From Zygaena filipendulae (taxonomy: Eukaryota; Arthropoda; Insecta; Lepidoptera; Zygaenidae), in the NCBI GenBank assembly GCA_907165275.2, contig OU015659.1, positions 2,832,501-2,896,500 of the forward strand: a DNA stretch of 64,000 nt. The letters are read 5' to 3'. A model generated the notes under the pieces. The model was not told where the DNA came from, made no database searches, and saw only the letters and a program-made list of their open reading frames with translations. The position numbers were made by a program, and so were the translations under genes. Within the stretch, counting starts at the first letter, position 1; the number at the start of each line of letters is the position of its first letter. Positions 33,430 to 43,532 of this stretch are shown piece after piece.

Positions 33430-36400
33430 TTAATTTATTGGTAAGATACATATTTTTGTAATGGAAGTTTTATGAGTTTTACCATTAGATGTTTTCACCT
33501 CCATGGCTCTTACCTTGCCGTCATCACCAGGAAATACCCTTGTGATTCTGGCCATTGGCCATGTCATGGGAGGTGTATCTAATTCTCTTAATATGACCAA
33601 ATCACCTACTTTTACATTAGGTAAGTCGTCCTTCCATTTAGGACGATTTTGTAACATATTTAAGTATTGCTTAGACCAATGTTTCCAGAATTGCTGTTTA
33701 AGGGCGGTTATTTTTCCCCAAAATTTTAACCTATTGTCTGGCACATCCATAAGGTTTTGTTCTGGAATGCAATTCAGTGGAGCTCCAGTCAAGAAGTGAC
33801 CGGGAGTTAAAAACGACATGTCATCAGCATCTGAAGACATTGGTACCAAGGGTCTGGAGTTTAATATTGCCTCTATTTGGACGAGTACGGTATACAGCTG
33901 TTCATAAGTAAGTACGTGGTTACCTAATTTTCTTTTAAGGTGATATTTAACGCTTTTGACGGCTGCTTCCCATAGTCCTCCAAATACCGGCGAATAACTA
34001 GGTATAAAATGAAAATTGATACCTAAATTACAAGCAAAATTTTGTACATTCGTTTGATGAGTTTTAGAATTTATTAAGTTATACAATGCAATTAATTCGT
34101 TATTTGCTCCTTTGTGAGTAGATTGATTATCACACCAAACATCGGTAGGTACATTTCGCCTAGCTATAAACCTTTTAAAACCTGCCAAGAAAGTGTCTGT
34201 GGAAAGGTCAGAGACCAATTCTAAATGTATAGCCTTTGTTGCAAAACATACGTATAATGAAATGTAGGCTTTAGTTTGAAGAACGCTTCTTACGCGAGAT
34301 TGTTTGACTAAGATAGGACCAGCAAAATCTATACCTACTTTTTGGAATGGTCGACTCATATTGACTCTGTCAGGAGGTAAAGATCCCATCAGCTGCTGGG
34401 CTGTGAGAGCCTTGAAACGAAAGCATATTAAACACTTATGTATGACACTTTTAATAGAACGCAAACCATTTATTAACCAGTAGCGTTGATTGAGGCTGCT
34501 CAGAACAAGCTTTTGACCAGCATGTAGCAGCCTTAAGTGTTCATTATGAATTATTAAACGAGTGACGATAGACTCTTTTGGCAATATGATTTGATGCTTT
34601 TGAGCATAAGGTAAATTAGATCGTTGCAGTCTACCACCTACTCTTAGTAAACCTTTATTATCTAAAAATGGGTTAAGCCCTTTAATATTTGAATTTATAG
34701 CTTGACTATTTCGAAGAGATTTAATTTCTTTATAAAAATATTTATATTGCTCATGTTTAATGAGAATAAGCAAGGCACTGTTGCGTTCCGCAACTGTAAT
34801 AAAGTTTTGCTTATTTTTAACACTATTTTTCCTAATATTGTTGCAAAAACGTAAAACGTATGCAAGTATGCGTTGAGCTTTATTAATGTTAGAGTGCTTA
34901 TTAATAAATGTGTCTAGAAATACCTCTTTAGCGCTGTGCGATACTGCACAAGCCGTCCCGCTCAACACAGCTGGCTTTGTCTCTGGTAAGTCTATTTGTA
35001 CTTCAAAACTACAATCAGAACTAAAATCATAGTCAGAGTTAGACATGACCTGAGGTCCAGACCACCATAAGTGATGGTTCTGTAAGTCGCTCGGCTTGAC
35101 TCCTCTACTCAAGCAATCAGCAGGGTTAAGATTTGTTTTTATGTATGCCCAATAGAAACTTTGTGTGCAATCTAAAATCATTTTAACTCTATTGGCTACG
35201 TAAGCGTTGAGCTTTATTGGATCAGTTTTCAACCAGGCTAGTGTTACTTGAGAATCTGTGAAAAGATGTACCTTGTTAATTGCCAATTTCTTGTTAAGCG
35301 TATTGTAAACTCTTGTTATTAATTTTGACAGTAATAATGCTGCATTCAATTCCAAACGGGGTATAGTTAATAATTTATTAGACTTTGGATTTATTCTGGA
35401 TTTAGAACATAATAAAGACATGTTTACATTACTATTTTGATCTGTTATTCTCAAGTAAATGGCACAGCCGTAAGCTACATTAGAAGCATCAGAAAAACCG
35501 ATCAACTGCACATCAGTTGATTGCTCTATACTGCACACACTTCTCTGTACATGTATAGGTTGCATTTCAATTAAATTTTGATAAAAAGATTGCCATTCTT
35601 TTTGCAAAACAGGCTGCGGATTGGAATCCCAGTTTGTTTTGGATAACCAAAGCTTTTGCATAATTTGTTTGGCATGAACCAGAATTGGGCCAATGAATCC
35701 CAAGGGGTCATAAAATTTACTAATGAAACTTAAAATTTGCCTTTTTGTTTTTACAGATTGCTTGGGCGGAGAAGTGAACCTAAAGGAGTCAGAGTTTATA
35801 TCGAAACTCAGCCCTAAGGTTTTAATTTCATTTTGGATAATTCTTTCTCCAAAATGTTGCTGACTTTCTGGAATACCTTTAAGAATATTGGCATCATTGG
35901 CTGACCATTTGTGCAGACTGAAGCTACCCTTAGCTAATAAATCAATGAGCTGTTTTTTGACCTGTATTATATTATCTATGTTGCTATCTGTATACAAAAT
36001 ATCATCAACATAACTTGAATTTAATATTACAGGTGAAGCCAGAGGATAATCATTGTGAAATCTATATGCTAATTCATTAAGACATCTTGTGGCTAAAAAT
36101 GATGAAGCTTTCAGTCCATACGTGACTGTATTTAATTGCAGACATTTAATAGATTGATCAGGGCTGTCTCGCCAAAGAATGTTCTGTAATGACCTTTGAT
36201 CTTTGGAAATTAAAATATTTCTGTACATGCGCCTGATGTCACAAACAAAAAAATATTTATGTAATCTAAATAACATTAAAATGTCAAATAATTCAGGTTG
36301 TACTACTGGACCATTTAACATAATATCGTTTAATGAAATTTTATTTGAAGTTTTCATGGATCCGTCAAATACTGTGCGCAACTTTGTGCTTACAGCATTC

Positions 36401-38484
36401 TCCCGTATGACGGGGTGATGTGGCAAAAAATAGACAACATCTCGTGACAGATCATAATTACTAATATCGACATAGCTTGCATGGCCAAGATCTATGTATT
36501 CATGAATAAATTTTTGATACTCGTGGAATAAAGCTTTATCCTTTTTGAATCTTTTTTCAAGATTTAAAAACCTATTAAGAGCTAATCCTAAGGACTCGCC
36601 TAATGTATGGACATTATAAGTTTTTAGAGGCATAGAAACTTCAAATTTGTTGTCCACGAGTTTTACTGTGTTTTTAAAATATTGTTCACAGTATTGTTGC
36701 TCAGATGTGAGCTGCTCAGTGTATACTTCTGGTACAGCCTCTGATTGCCAAAATTTTGATAACGTACTGTTTATGTCAGTATCACATTGCTGACAAATTA
36801 AAGAAACAGCAGCATTTTGAAGAGGTCGAACCGGAACGTTGCCTGCGACTATGTAGCCGAACTGCGTATGAACGAGACGGGGTTGTGCAGGATCACTGAG
36901 CTTGTTAAATTCTTCAGGCTGTGGAAGCAGCGCCTGAAAAAATATATCGGAAGATAATAAAATATCTATTTCGCTTGTTACAAAGAATGTGTCATCAGCT
37001 AATTTAATATTTTTTGGTAAGCTGATTTGTGACAAATTAAATGCAGTCTGTGGTAAGTTTGTTGTTATTTTATCCACAACAAGCAGTTCAGAAGCAACTT
37101 TATAAGGATAAATACATGAAAATATCTCTAATCGCACTGAATTTTTGATAACCTTTTCAGTGTTTGCAATACCAATGATATTTGTGGCATTACAAGACAT
37201 CTTTTTTCCTATTTTAGTAGCTAAGCTGGTTGTAATGAATGACGATTGACTAGCTGAATCTAATAAAGCTTTAGCAATTATTTGCTTACCGTTTTTGGTG
37301 ATTAATTTAACTTTAGCTGTTGGTAAAAGCACTTGACTGTTGTTGTTCAAGTGTGAAAGCAAAGCAGTGGGATTTTGCTCATTATGCAGTAATGAATTGT
37401 GCGACTGCTTACAGTGAACGCATTTGAAATGAAACTTGCATATACCAGCATGACTATTCAAGCAAATTTTGCATAATTTTTTGGTTTTTACCAAAGCGTG
37501 TCTTTCATCAATCGATGCCAAAGCAAATTTGGGGCAATTAAATAATTTATGATCGTTCTTACCACAGCACATGCAATTTTGTTTATTCTTTGTAGTTACA
37601 ACAGCAGAAGTAGACTTCATTGGCTTACTTTCTCTTACGTTGTTGTCTGATGAGTTTTCCAAAGCAAGCGCCCTTTCTTCTAAGAACTTAATGAACTCTG
37701 TAAAAGTATGATTTTGCGTGGAATCATGTTGAAGGCAGTACTCGAGGTTAGTTTTGCTATCTAATTTGCGCAACAAAATACACACAAGTATGCTGTCCCA
37801 CTGTTCTACAGGCTGATTTAAGTTTTTGAGAGCTGCAACGTTCTGTTTTGCGTTTGAAATCAGATCTCTTAAAGCTACAACATTTTGTTTGCTAATGTTA
37901 GGGATGTCTAAAAGCTGAATAATGTGCTCGAACACAATTTTATGTTTATTATCAAACCTGTCATTAAGCATGGATATGGCTTGTGAATAGCTTGAGCCAA
38001 CGACTGGAAGATGCTTGATAATATCATAAGCCTCATCTTTAACAAAGGAACGCAGGTAAACTAGCTTTTGCACAGGATCGTAAGCTGGATTTTTATCAAC
38101 TAAGCATGTGAACAGGTCAATAAATGGTTTATATTCTAAGTACTTACCCGAGAATTTTGGTATTTCTATTTTCGGAAGTTTTAAATTATTATTCGAAACC
38201 TTATTGCCTTTGCTATCACCTTGATCAAAAGACATTAACTGCGTCCGTATGAAATCGATGCACTCGAAATAAGTTTCTTCGGTACATGTTGGATCCTCTT
38301 TGTCTCCTAACTGGTAGCATATATTGTTGTAATCATTGAAAAGCGTATTTAAGCGTTCTTCCCTAAGAAGCAACATTTGATAAGATGCGCTTTTAAGAAA
38401 TTCTTGCGTAAGAGTAATTCTTTGCCGAGTTATCGACCCTTTTATTGCCGATCGTTTTGATTGTAGCAACTTAGTATCCTCCAT
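33430..38484 (-). CDS. gag-pol: BEL/Pao Gag-Pol polyprotein
   Basis: 1,684 aa from ATG 38484. Domains in order: DUF1759-type gag (about 20-290); zinc knuckle C-X2-C-X4-H-X4-C at 304-317, followed by a second Cys/His cluster (338-367); aspartic protease LLDSAS (Asp409); reverse transcriptase with LRTVFDGS (702-709) and YVDD (825-828); RNase H with SDAS (Asp999), Glu1045, Asp1077 and Asp1123; integrase zinc finger (His1316, His1321, Cys1351, Cys1354) and core Asp1386, Asp1452, Glu1506; C-terminal DUF5641-like region from about 1590, with VKVGDLV and PMARITRVFPGDDGKVRAMEV. The protease has LLDSAS where LLDSGS is commoner. All catalytic residues I looked for are present and there are no stops, so the copy may still encode active enzymes. 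Confidence 0.95.
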   Translation of the reverse strand: MEDTKLLQSKRSAIKGSITRQRITLTQEFLKSASYQMLLLREERLNTLFNDYNNICYQLGDKEDPTCTEETYFECIDFIRTQLMSFDQGDSKGNKVSNNNLKLPKIEIPKFSGKYLEYKPFIDLFTCLVDKNPAYDPVQKLVYLRSFVKDEAYDIIKHLPVVGSSYSQAISMLNDRFDNKHKIVFEHIIQLLDIPNISKQNVVALRDLISNAKQNVAALKNLNQPVEQWDSILVCILLRKLDSKTNLEYCLQHDSTQNHTFTEFIKFLEERALALENSSDNNVRESKPMKSTSAVVTTKNKQNCMCCGKNDHKLFNCPKFALASIDERHALVKTKKLCKICLNSHAGICKFHFKCVHCKQSHNSLLHNEQNPTALLSHLNNNSQVLLPTAKVKLITKNGKQIIAKALLDSASQSSFITTSLATKIGKKMSCNATNIIGIANTEKVIKNSVRLEIFSCIYPYKVASELLVVDKITTNLPQTAFNLSQISLPKNIKLADDTFFVTSEIDILLSSDIFFQALLPQPEEFNKLSDPAQPRLVHTQFGYIVAGNVPVRPLQNAAVSLICQQCDTDINSTLSKFWQSEAVPEVYTEQLTSEQQYCEQYFKNTVKLVDNKFEVSMPLKTYNVHTLGESLGLALNRFLNLEKRFKKDKALFHEYQKFIHEYIDLGHASYVDISNYDLSRDVVYFLPHHPVIRENAVSTKLRTVFDGSMKTSNKISLNDIMLNGPVVQPELFDILMLFRLHKYFFVCDIRRMYRNILISKDQRSLQNILWRDSPDQSIKCLQLNTVTYGLKASSFLATRCLNELAYRFHNDYPLASPVILNSSYVDDILYTDSNIDNIIQVKKQLIDLLAKGSFSLHKWSANDANILKGIPESQQHFGERIIQNEIKTLGLSFDINSDSFRFTSPPKQSVKTKRQILSFISKFYDPLGFIGPILVHAKQIMQKLWLSKTNWDSNPQPVLQKEWQSFYQNLIEMQPIHVQRSVCSIEQSTDVQLIGFSDASNVAYGCAIYLRITDQNSNVNMSLLCSKSRINPKSNKLLTIPRLELNAALLLSKLITRVYNTLNKKLAINKVHLFTDSQVTLAWLKTDPIKLNAYVANRVKMILDCTQSFYWAYIKTNLNPADCLSRGVKPSDLQNHHLWWSGPQVMSNSDYDFSSDCSFEVQIDLPETKPAVLSGTACAVSHSAKEVFLDTFINKHSNINKAQRILAYVLRFCNNIRKNSVKNKQNFITVAERNSALLILIKHEQYKYFYKEIKSLRNSQAINSNIKGLNPFLDNKGLLRVGGRLQRSNLPYAQKHQIILPKESIVTRLIIHNEHLRLLHAGQKLVLSSLNQRYWLINGLRSIKSVIHKCLICFRFKALTAQQLMGSLPPDRVNMSRPFQKVGIDFAGPILVKQSRVRSVLQTKAYISLYVCFATKAIHLELVSDLSTDTFLAGFKRFIARRNVPTDVWCDNQSTHKGANNELIALYNLINSKTHQTNVQNFACNLGINFHFIPSYSPVFGGLWEAAVKSVKYHLKRKLGNHVLTYEQLYTVLVQIEAILNSRPLVPMSSDADDMSFLTPGHFLTGAPLNCIPEQNLMDVPDNRLKFWGKITALKQQFWKHWSKQYLNMLQNRPKWKDDLPNVKVGDLVILRELDTPPMTWPMARITRVFPGDDGKVRAMEVKTSNGKTHKTSITKICILPIN

Positions 38485-39060
38485 TTTGTACGTACACTAT
38501 TAACTTTGTAACCTTATTTTACCTAAATATAATTTAAACAAACTATCTTATTTCTATTTAGTAATTACTAAACTAACTTATTTACGTATAAAAGGTGCTT
38601 AAAGTCTTTGAGATTGATTGTTGTACGAATATAATTATAACACGTTGATAAAAAAAATGGATGACACGTAACGTAACCACAATAATTATTTTACGACGTG
38701 ATTTGCAATTATTGAAGTCGATACCGGAAATAGTATTGCCGATGACTGTTGTTTGCTTATTCACTCGCACTCGTTGCGTTTTGCTGCGCTAGACAGTGAA
38801 GGATGCTCGCTGCGCTTCGTGAAATAGCGTTGAGTTCGTGCTTGTTCGCTTCCACTTGTTGCTCCGTCTTTGTCGTCGGACGTGACGTTGTACTGGTGGC
38901 TGCAGACGTTTTGGCTGGCAGAAATGGATGCCAGCGATGACTTTTTGAAGGTCACGTAGTAACCACGTAGCAAATGACACAAATTAAATGTCCGAAATTA
39001 TGCACTTTTTTTTACCACAATCGTTAAGCGACACTTTGACTAGCACTATAAACTTGTTCA

Positions 39061-39075
39061 CGGATTGAAGGACCA
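39061..39075 (-). other. Primer-binding site of the BEL/Pao element
   Basis: On the minus strand TGGTCCTTCAATCCG abuts the 5' LTR. The complement of the tRNA-Tyr 3' end is TGGTCCTTCGAGCCG, 13 of 15 matching. Confidence 0.65.
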
Positions 39076-39223
39076 TGTACAACTCGTAGAAGGGCCAGTT
39101 AGTAAAAATGCGTAGTGCTCTTGCGACGGAGATTTATTGGAGTCACTTAATTTGACATTGAATGCATAGCCATAGACAGTAAATATATCATAGACAATAT
39201 TATTTACTTTAATGTTTCCAACA
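39076..39223 (-). repeat. 5' LTR of the BEL/Pao element
   Basis: 148 bp, TGTACAACTCG to TTTCCAACA on the plus strand; flanked at its outer side by GGACA. Confidence 0.92.
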
Positions 39224-39355
39224 GGACATACGGTATTTTGTATCCCAAAATCTCTCGGAATCGCTGAAATTTCCGCAAGTGAAACCGCAGGGAAAAGCTA
39301 GTATAACATAAAGAAATGAAAAACAATCGATTTTAACACAGTATTTACTGCCACA

Positions 39356-41317
39356 CTAAACTTTATTTGTATCTTGTAAAACCCCAGTGCCTGATGCAGG
39401 CGGACTTTGTACTTTGACGTTAGTAGAGTTAGCATGTGATAACTTTACGATGTCAACTGCAGCTGTTTGTGCATTTATATTAGGTTCAACAACACTGTTA
39501 CTTTCAGTTTCATTGGCTTCAATAATATTTTGAGCTGTGCCATTATTATTATTAAAATAATTTGCCATTCTCGTATCTCTAGTTTTGTTCGTGTCATCTC
39601 GAACATCGAGTTTATCGTTAGTAGAGTTAGTGCCATTCAATTCGTTCTGCATTATCAATGCTTGTTGTTCGCAGTTCTTTTGCAGCCATCGTCCTTCAAA
39701 ATAATCAAAAATATAAATTTTGTCATATTTCAAATTTTATGTTTAAAAAGGGCATTTTGAATTTAAATCTTAAATTTCTATCAATGTACTTAATAGAAGT
39801 GAGAAACTATGTATTCTAGACGAAAATCAATTAAGTAATACGAATGTAAAAGTACAATCGCTAGTAAGCATTAATTTCTCTCAACAAGCATAAAGTAAAT
39901 TTTTCTTCATACTTATGAATATAATAAATGTTAAATTTCTTTAATTTTATAAAATGAAACTTAAATATTTTTACTTTTTGTAATATTAAAAGTATTTAAG
40001 AATAAGAAAGCTTTGTCGTTTAAAATACAACGAATAATAAAACGTTCTCACCGGAGAACAAATTGCTTAGTCCCGGTATTTGTAAACTACCTTCGCCCAC
40101 GGCCAACTGTAACTGAGCTCTGCCAACATTCGATATGCCTGTCGCGTCCATGTTCAAGGTACTATTTCCTGTCAAGGACAAAGTTATACGTATCAAACAA
40201 CTTCTTAGAATCTTGTCTTCTTCAGTTTTCTCGAGACTTATAAGTAGTTTAATAGTGAGGCCCTCTTTTATAGGTAGCTTTATTTTACTACTCTTACGGC
40301 CGCACTCAGCGTCGTTTTAATGATTACTTAATTTTTAGTAAAGATTTTTTTTTTTAAACTGCCGCACTCAGAGACGACGATGATTAACTAAATTTAACTT
40401 TAATTAGTGAATGAGTGGGGCAGTTTTGTTTTTATAATCTTTATTTAAAATTAAGTAATCATTAAAACGACTATGAGTACGGTCGTAAGCTAAGCGAGGA
40501 CGTTTGCTCTAACTTTAATATGGATGATATTTCATAGATTAATCATCTCATACCTTTAAATACCTACAGTGATACTGTATATAAAAATAAACCTATCTAC
40601 CGACCGAGTTCAAAGACCTAATCAATCGAAACACACCACACTCGAAGACACGTCACTTATGATTTTATGACTCGTTACCAGATCTCCCAAACTTGAGGAG
40701 CACGTCTGTTTCGCCGACTGCGCTTACGCCGTTCGCTTTTATCTTCAATTCGACGTTCTTTGGTGGTATTTCACATTTCACGTTGTCTATGTTTTCTATA
40801 TTATGTTCGGATTTTTTCTTTCTATTATCGACCACTTCTTTCAATTTTGATTCTAACTGCAATTGTAATAATAGTTAATTTAACACTAGAATTCTGGGTG
40901 TCCCAAATTTGACCCATTTTGATGTTCTTTCTGCTCAAGTGTTTTATCATGAGTAGAGTCCTAATCTTTTATGACCTTAATGCAAACAAATAAAACAAGT
41001 TATAATAAAACTCTTACTTGAACAGAAAGAACATCGGAATGGGTCAAATTTGGGACGTTCCGCTCGTACTTCTAGTGTTAAAGAAATAGTAAATTTTCTT
41101 TTTGAACTTTCAGTATTATAGTCGTTTTAGTGCCTGTATTTTAACTATGTTTAATTAATAAATAAACGTCTTGTACCATATTTAGCAGAATATCTTTTTG
41201 TTCCAAAAATGTTTCGTCTACCAAGTCGTTTCTTCGTTTCGGATCAAAAATGGTCGACAAAGATGTAGTTGAGTCCGTCGACGTGACGTCTTGGCCGCGT
41301 CCCAAATTGATTTTCAT
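39356..41317 (-). CDS. Four-exon host gene, unknown protein of 257 aa
   Basis: Joined from exons 41317-41177 (47 codons, ATG start), 40856-40679, 40168-40052 and 39693-39356 (stop TAG). Phases agree at all three junctions (0, 1, 1). Acceptors are ACAATTGCAG, GTCCTTGACAG and ATTATTTTGAAG; donors are GTACAAG (weak), GTAACG and GTGAGA. The protein starts MKINLGRGQDVTSTDS, has a charged helix-like part across the first junction (LVDETFLEQKDILLNM, then LESKLKEVVDNRKKK), a middle part with LKFGRSG and GEGSLQIPGLSNLFSG, and an Asn/Thr/Ser-rich C-terminal third. There is no signal peptide, membrane segment or recognised domain. AATAAA overlaps the stop codon. Introns 1 and 2 each hold a MITE. The first donor could instead lie 9 bp downstream in the same phase. 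It is probably a real, fast-evolving gene. Confidence 0.78.
40294..40488. mobile_element. Foldback MITE family F, copy 3, in intron 2
   Basis: Arms run from TTACGGCCGCACTCAGCGTC to GACTATGAGTACGGTCGTAA, with the arm interior TTTTAATGATTACTTAATTT. It lies fully inside the 40169-40678 intron. Confidence 0.8.
40884..41077. mobile_element. piggyBac-like MITE in intron 1
   Basis: 194 bp, starting CACTAGAA and ending TTCTAGTG, flanked on both sides by TTAA (40880-40883, 41078-41081), the piggyBac target site. Inner inverted repeats are GTCCCAAATTTGACCCATT on the left and AATGGGTCAAATTTGGGAC on the right. Non-coding. Confidence 0.85.
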
Positions 41318-41604
41318 TGTAAACTAGTAATAGAAATCTTTTAATATTATTATACATAATTATCTTATTATAATTTCTAGTAAAAGTAATTTTAACTTGA
41401 TAATTATGAGTTTCTGGTGTTGACAGGTAATTAAATAACGATGGATTCGATGGAAGTTCGAATAAACAATTTGTATTTATGTGCTATGGATACGATTGAC
41501 ATTATAAGTTATTTATTTAATTGAAAAAGGGAGTAAGAAATATAAAATGATGTTGCTTAAAAATCCTACTGAGATTCTATTAAAATAGTTTTCTTGATTT
41601 AATT
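41318..41604. other. 5' flank of the four-exon gene
   Basis: AT-rich upstream sequence. I could not identify a TATA box or start site with confidence. Confidence 0.3.
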
Positions 41605-41740
41605 CTACTGAACGGATTTTCATGCGGTTTTCACCAATAGATAGAGTGATTCATGAGGAAGGTTTCTATTTATAGTTTATTCTGGAATTCCCGCGGGAAC
41701 TGCGAAATCACCGCGGATGAAACCGCGGGGGACAGCTATA
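41605..41740 (+). mobile_element. Hel-A Helitron, truncated
   Basis: Contains GGAATTCCCGCGGGAACTGC and the hairpin CCGCGGATGAAACCGCGG; ends GACAGCTATAG. Confidence 0.65.
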
Positions 41741-41915
41741 GTAGACTATAAAACGTACTGTAAAATAAACGCGACGCCATGTTTTTGTGAAACCGTGAAA
41801 CAAGTCCAATCAAGTATGATCGTTCACCAACGTATCTTTCAAGTTTCAAGTGAACTTATAACGTTTTAGCTAAAATTATTCGGTGGCGCGGTCGAAATAG
41901 CGTAGTCGTCCCCCT

Positions 41916-42101
41916 GCGGGGTTAGCCAAGTTGACATTCTGCAATCGTTAACGCATAGAAAACTAGAATAGAAAACTTTGATCAACTTTTACGTGACCAC
42001 TTGAAAACTAGAGTTTTGATTGTCTGACCGTGACATGACGGTTCGCTACTTATGTTTTCTATGCGTCAACGATTGTAGAATGTCAACTTGGCTAACCCCG
42101 C
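41916..42101. mobile_element. AGCCAAGTTGAC-ended MITE, complete copy
   Basis: Inverted ends of about 45 bp: GCGGGGTTAGCCAAGTTGAC, then CAATCGTTAACGCATAGAAA, mirrored at the right by GTCAACTTGGCTAACCCCGC. 186 bp, non-coding. A longer relative is at 54770-55189 and a fragment at 22835-22946. Confidence 0.85.
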
Positions 42102-42429
42102 TGTTCTAAAAACACTACGCACTTAATAATACCCACAAAGTAACAAAAATACAAACCAGAAGCGTCAAAGCTAAATATGCAATAGCCATTTCTACGTATT
42201 AGCGTTGGTAGCCTGTGAAACTGGAACCAATAACTCCAGCGTCGTATCGCACGCGTTTTACGACCATCATCAGAAATGGACGTGTATAAATATAAAATAC
42301 AAATTTAAATGCATTTTACGGCCGCTGTGCACGAGCCATGCGTTTCTCATATAATACGTATATTATTATACTCGTAGAAACGAAGCGAAAGCTGCTTACA
42401 ATGTCTCACTTAATCCTACTTATAAATTA
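42102..42429. other. Non-genic stretch
   Basis: No supported gene or repeat. Confidence 0.35.
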
Positions 42430-42533
42430 CTAGCTGTGCCCCACGGTTTCACCCGCGGCAATTTCGGAGTTCCCGCGGGAATTCAGGGATAAAAGTACCC
42501 TATGTCCTTCTCTGTACCCCTGACATTCAAACT
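42430..42533 (-). mobile_element. Hel-A Helitron, 5'-truncated
   Basis: CTAG next to A, CCGCGG hairpin and CCCGCGGGAATTCAGGGATA. It stops just before the opposite-strand copy at 42546. Confidence 0.7.
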
Positions 42534-42545
42534 TCCAAACATTTA

Positions 42546-42748
42546 TCCTACTTACTAATATTATAAATGTGAAAGTGTGGATATTTGGATGTTTGTTACT
42601 CAATCACGCAAAAACGGTTGAACGGATTTGGATGAAATTTGGCATGCGCGTTGTCAGGGGTACAGAGAAGGACATAGGGTACTTTTTATCCCGGAATTCC
42701 AGCGGGAACTCCGCAATTACCGCGGATGAAACCACGGGGCGCAGCTAG
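42546..42748 (+). mobile_element. Hel-A Helitron, full copy
   Basis: 203 bp: TCCTACTTACTAATATTATA after A, GGGGCGCAGCTAG before T. One of the cleanest copies and useful as the family reference. Confidence 0.85.
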
Positions 42749-43060
42749 TATTAGTAGGTATCAATCAATCATCAATGGTAGTAGACATATTTTGTTTTCA
42801 GTTTTAACATTTGTGTAAAAAAAAAAAACTAATTTAAAAAAAAAGGAAAATAAAACTGTATAATTATGTACCTACATGACAACAGTCTTACACTAAGTAT
42901 ATAAAGCTCAAGCCTCAGAAATTATGAAGTACTTATACTTAGTGGATAAGACAGTCTCTCATTTTCGGATGTTAATATAGCGTAGGTATATAATTAAAAT
43001 ACCTACTAATTTAAAGAAAATCTACATTTTGATGACAGCTGGATCACTTTGTATAACAAA
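42749..43060. other. Non-genic stretch
   Basis: AT-rich; no feature. Confidence 0.35.
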
Positions 43061-43290
43061 TCTAATATATATAAATCACGTGTCACGTTGTTTGTCCGCG
43101 ATGGACTCCGAATCTACTGAACGGATTTTGATAAAATTTTGCAACCATTTATAATATGGTCCAACTTAAAAGATAGGATAGTTTTTATCCCGGAAATCCC
43201 TCGGGAACTGAAGGACATAGAGTACTTTTTTCCCGCAACCTCCGCGGGAACTCCGAAATTACCGCGGATGAAATCGTGGGGGTCACCTAG
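43061..43290 (+). mobile_element. Hel-A Helitron, full copy, first of an abutting pair
   Basis: Starts TCTAATATATATAAATCACG after A and ends GGGGGTCACCTAG; the next copy begins at the following base. Confidence 0.8.
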
Positions 43291-43455
43291 TCTAATATAA
43301 ATCACGTGTCACGTTGTTTGTCCGCGATGGACTCCGAAACTACTGAACGGATTTTTTAACTACTCAACCGATCGTTACAAAATTTTACGTACCCGCGTTA
43401 TCAGGGGTACAGAAATGGAGATAGGGTGGGTACTTTTGATTCCTAGCATTCCTGA
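43291..43455 (+). mobile_element. Hel-A Helitron, second of the pair, 3' part lost
   Basis: TCTAATATAAATCACGTGTC starts directly at the CTAG end of the previous copy. It switches to another subfamily's body at about 43357, suggesting a recombined copy. Confidence 0.7.
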
Positions 43456-43532
43456 CATTGCATAATTTGGGTCGCTGTTAGCAGCATGTGCATAGGCTTT
43501 ACTTATCTGAACAAATATAATATTAGATATTG

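Larger units (their letters stand above)
32735..39223 (-). mobile_element. BEL/Pao LTR retrotransposon, apparently intact
   Basis: A 6,489-bp element in reverse orientation. Its 148-bp LTRs (32735-32882, 39076-39223) start TGTA and end AACA and differ at three positions by my reading. The 5-bp duplication GGACA flanks it (32730-32734, 39224-39228), as expected for BEL/Pao. On the minus strand the primer-binding site TGGTCCTTCAATCCG (next to the LTR at 39075-39061) fits the 3' end of tRNA-Tyr with two mismatches. A single uninterrupted 1,684-codon frame covers gag and pol; no env frame. About 550 bp of non-coding DNA lies between the stop and the 3' LTR, and about 590 bp of leader precedes the start. 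Confidence 0.95.
32596..39301 (+). mobile_element. Hel-A Helitron split by a BEL/Pao element
   Basis: The left part ends GTACAGAGAAGGACA at 32734 and the right part resumes at 39224 with GGACATACGG, ending CAGGGAAAAGCTAG before T. Removing the retrotransposon and one GGACA copy rebuilds the family pattern. Confidence 0.85.

Noticed and set aside
33503..33799. Plus-strand frame of 98 codons.
   Set aside because: Antisense shadow of the BEL polyprotein.
38761..38982. Minus-strand frames before the BEL start codon.
   Set aside because: They lie in the element's untranslated leader, with low-complexity Ser/Lys-rich peptides and no similarity to gag or env.
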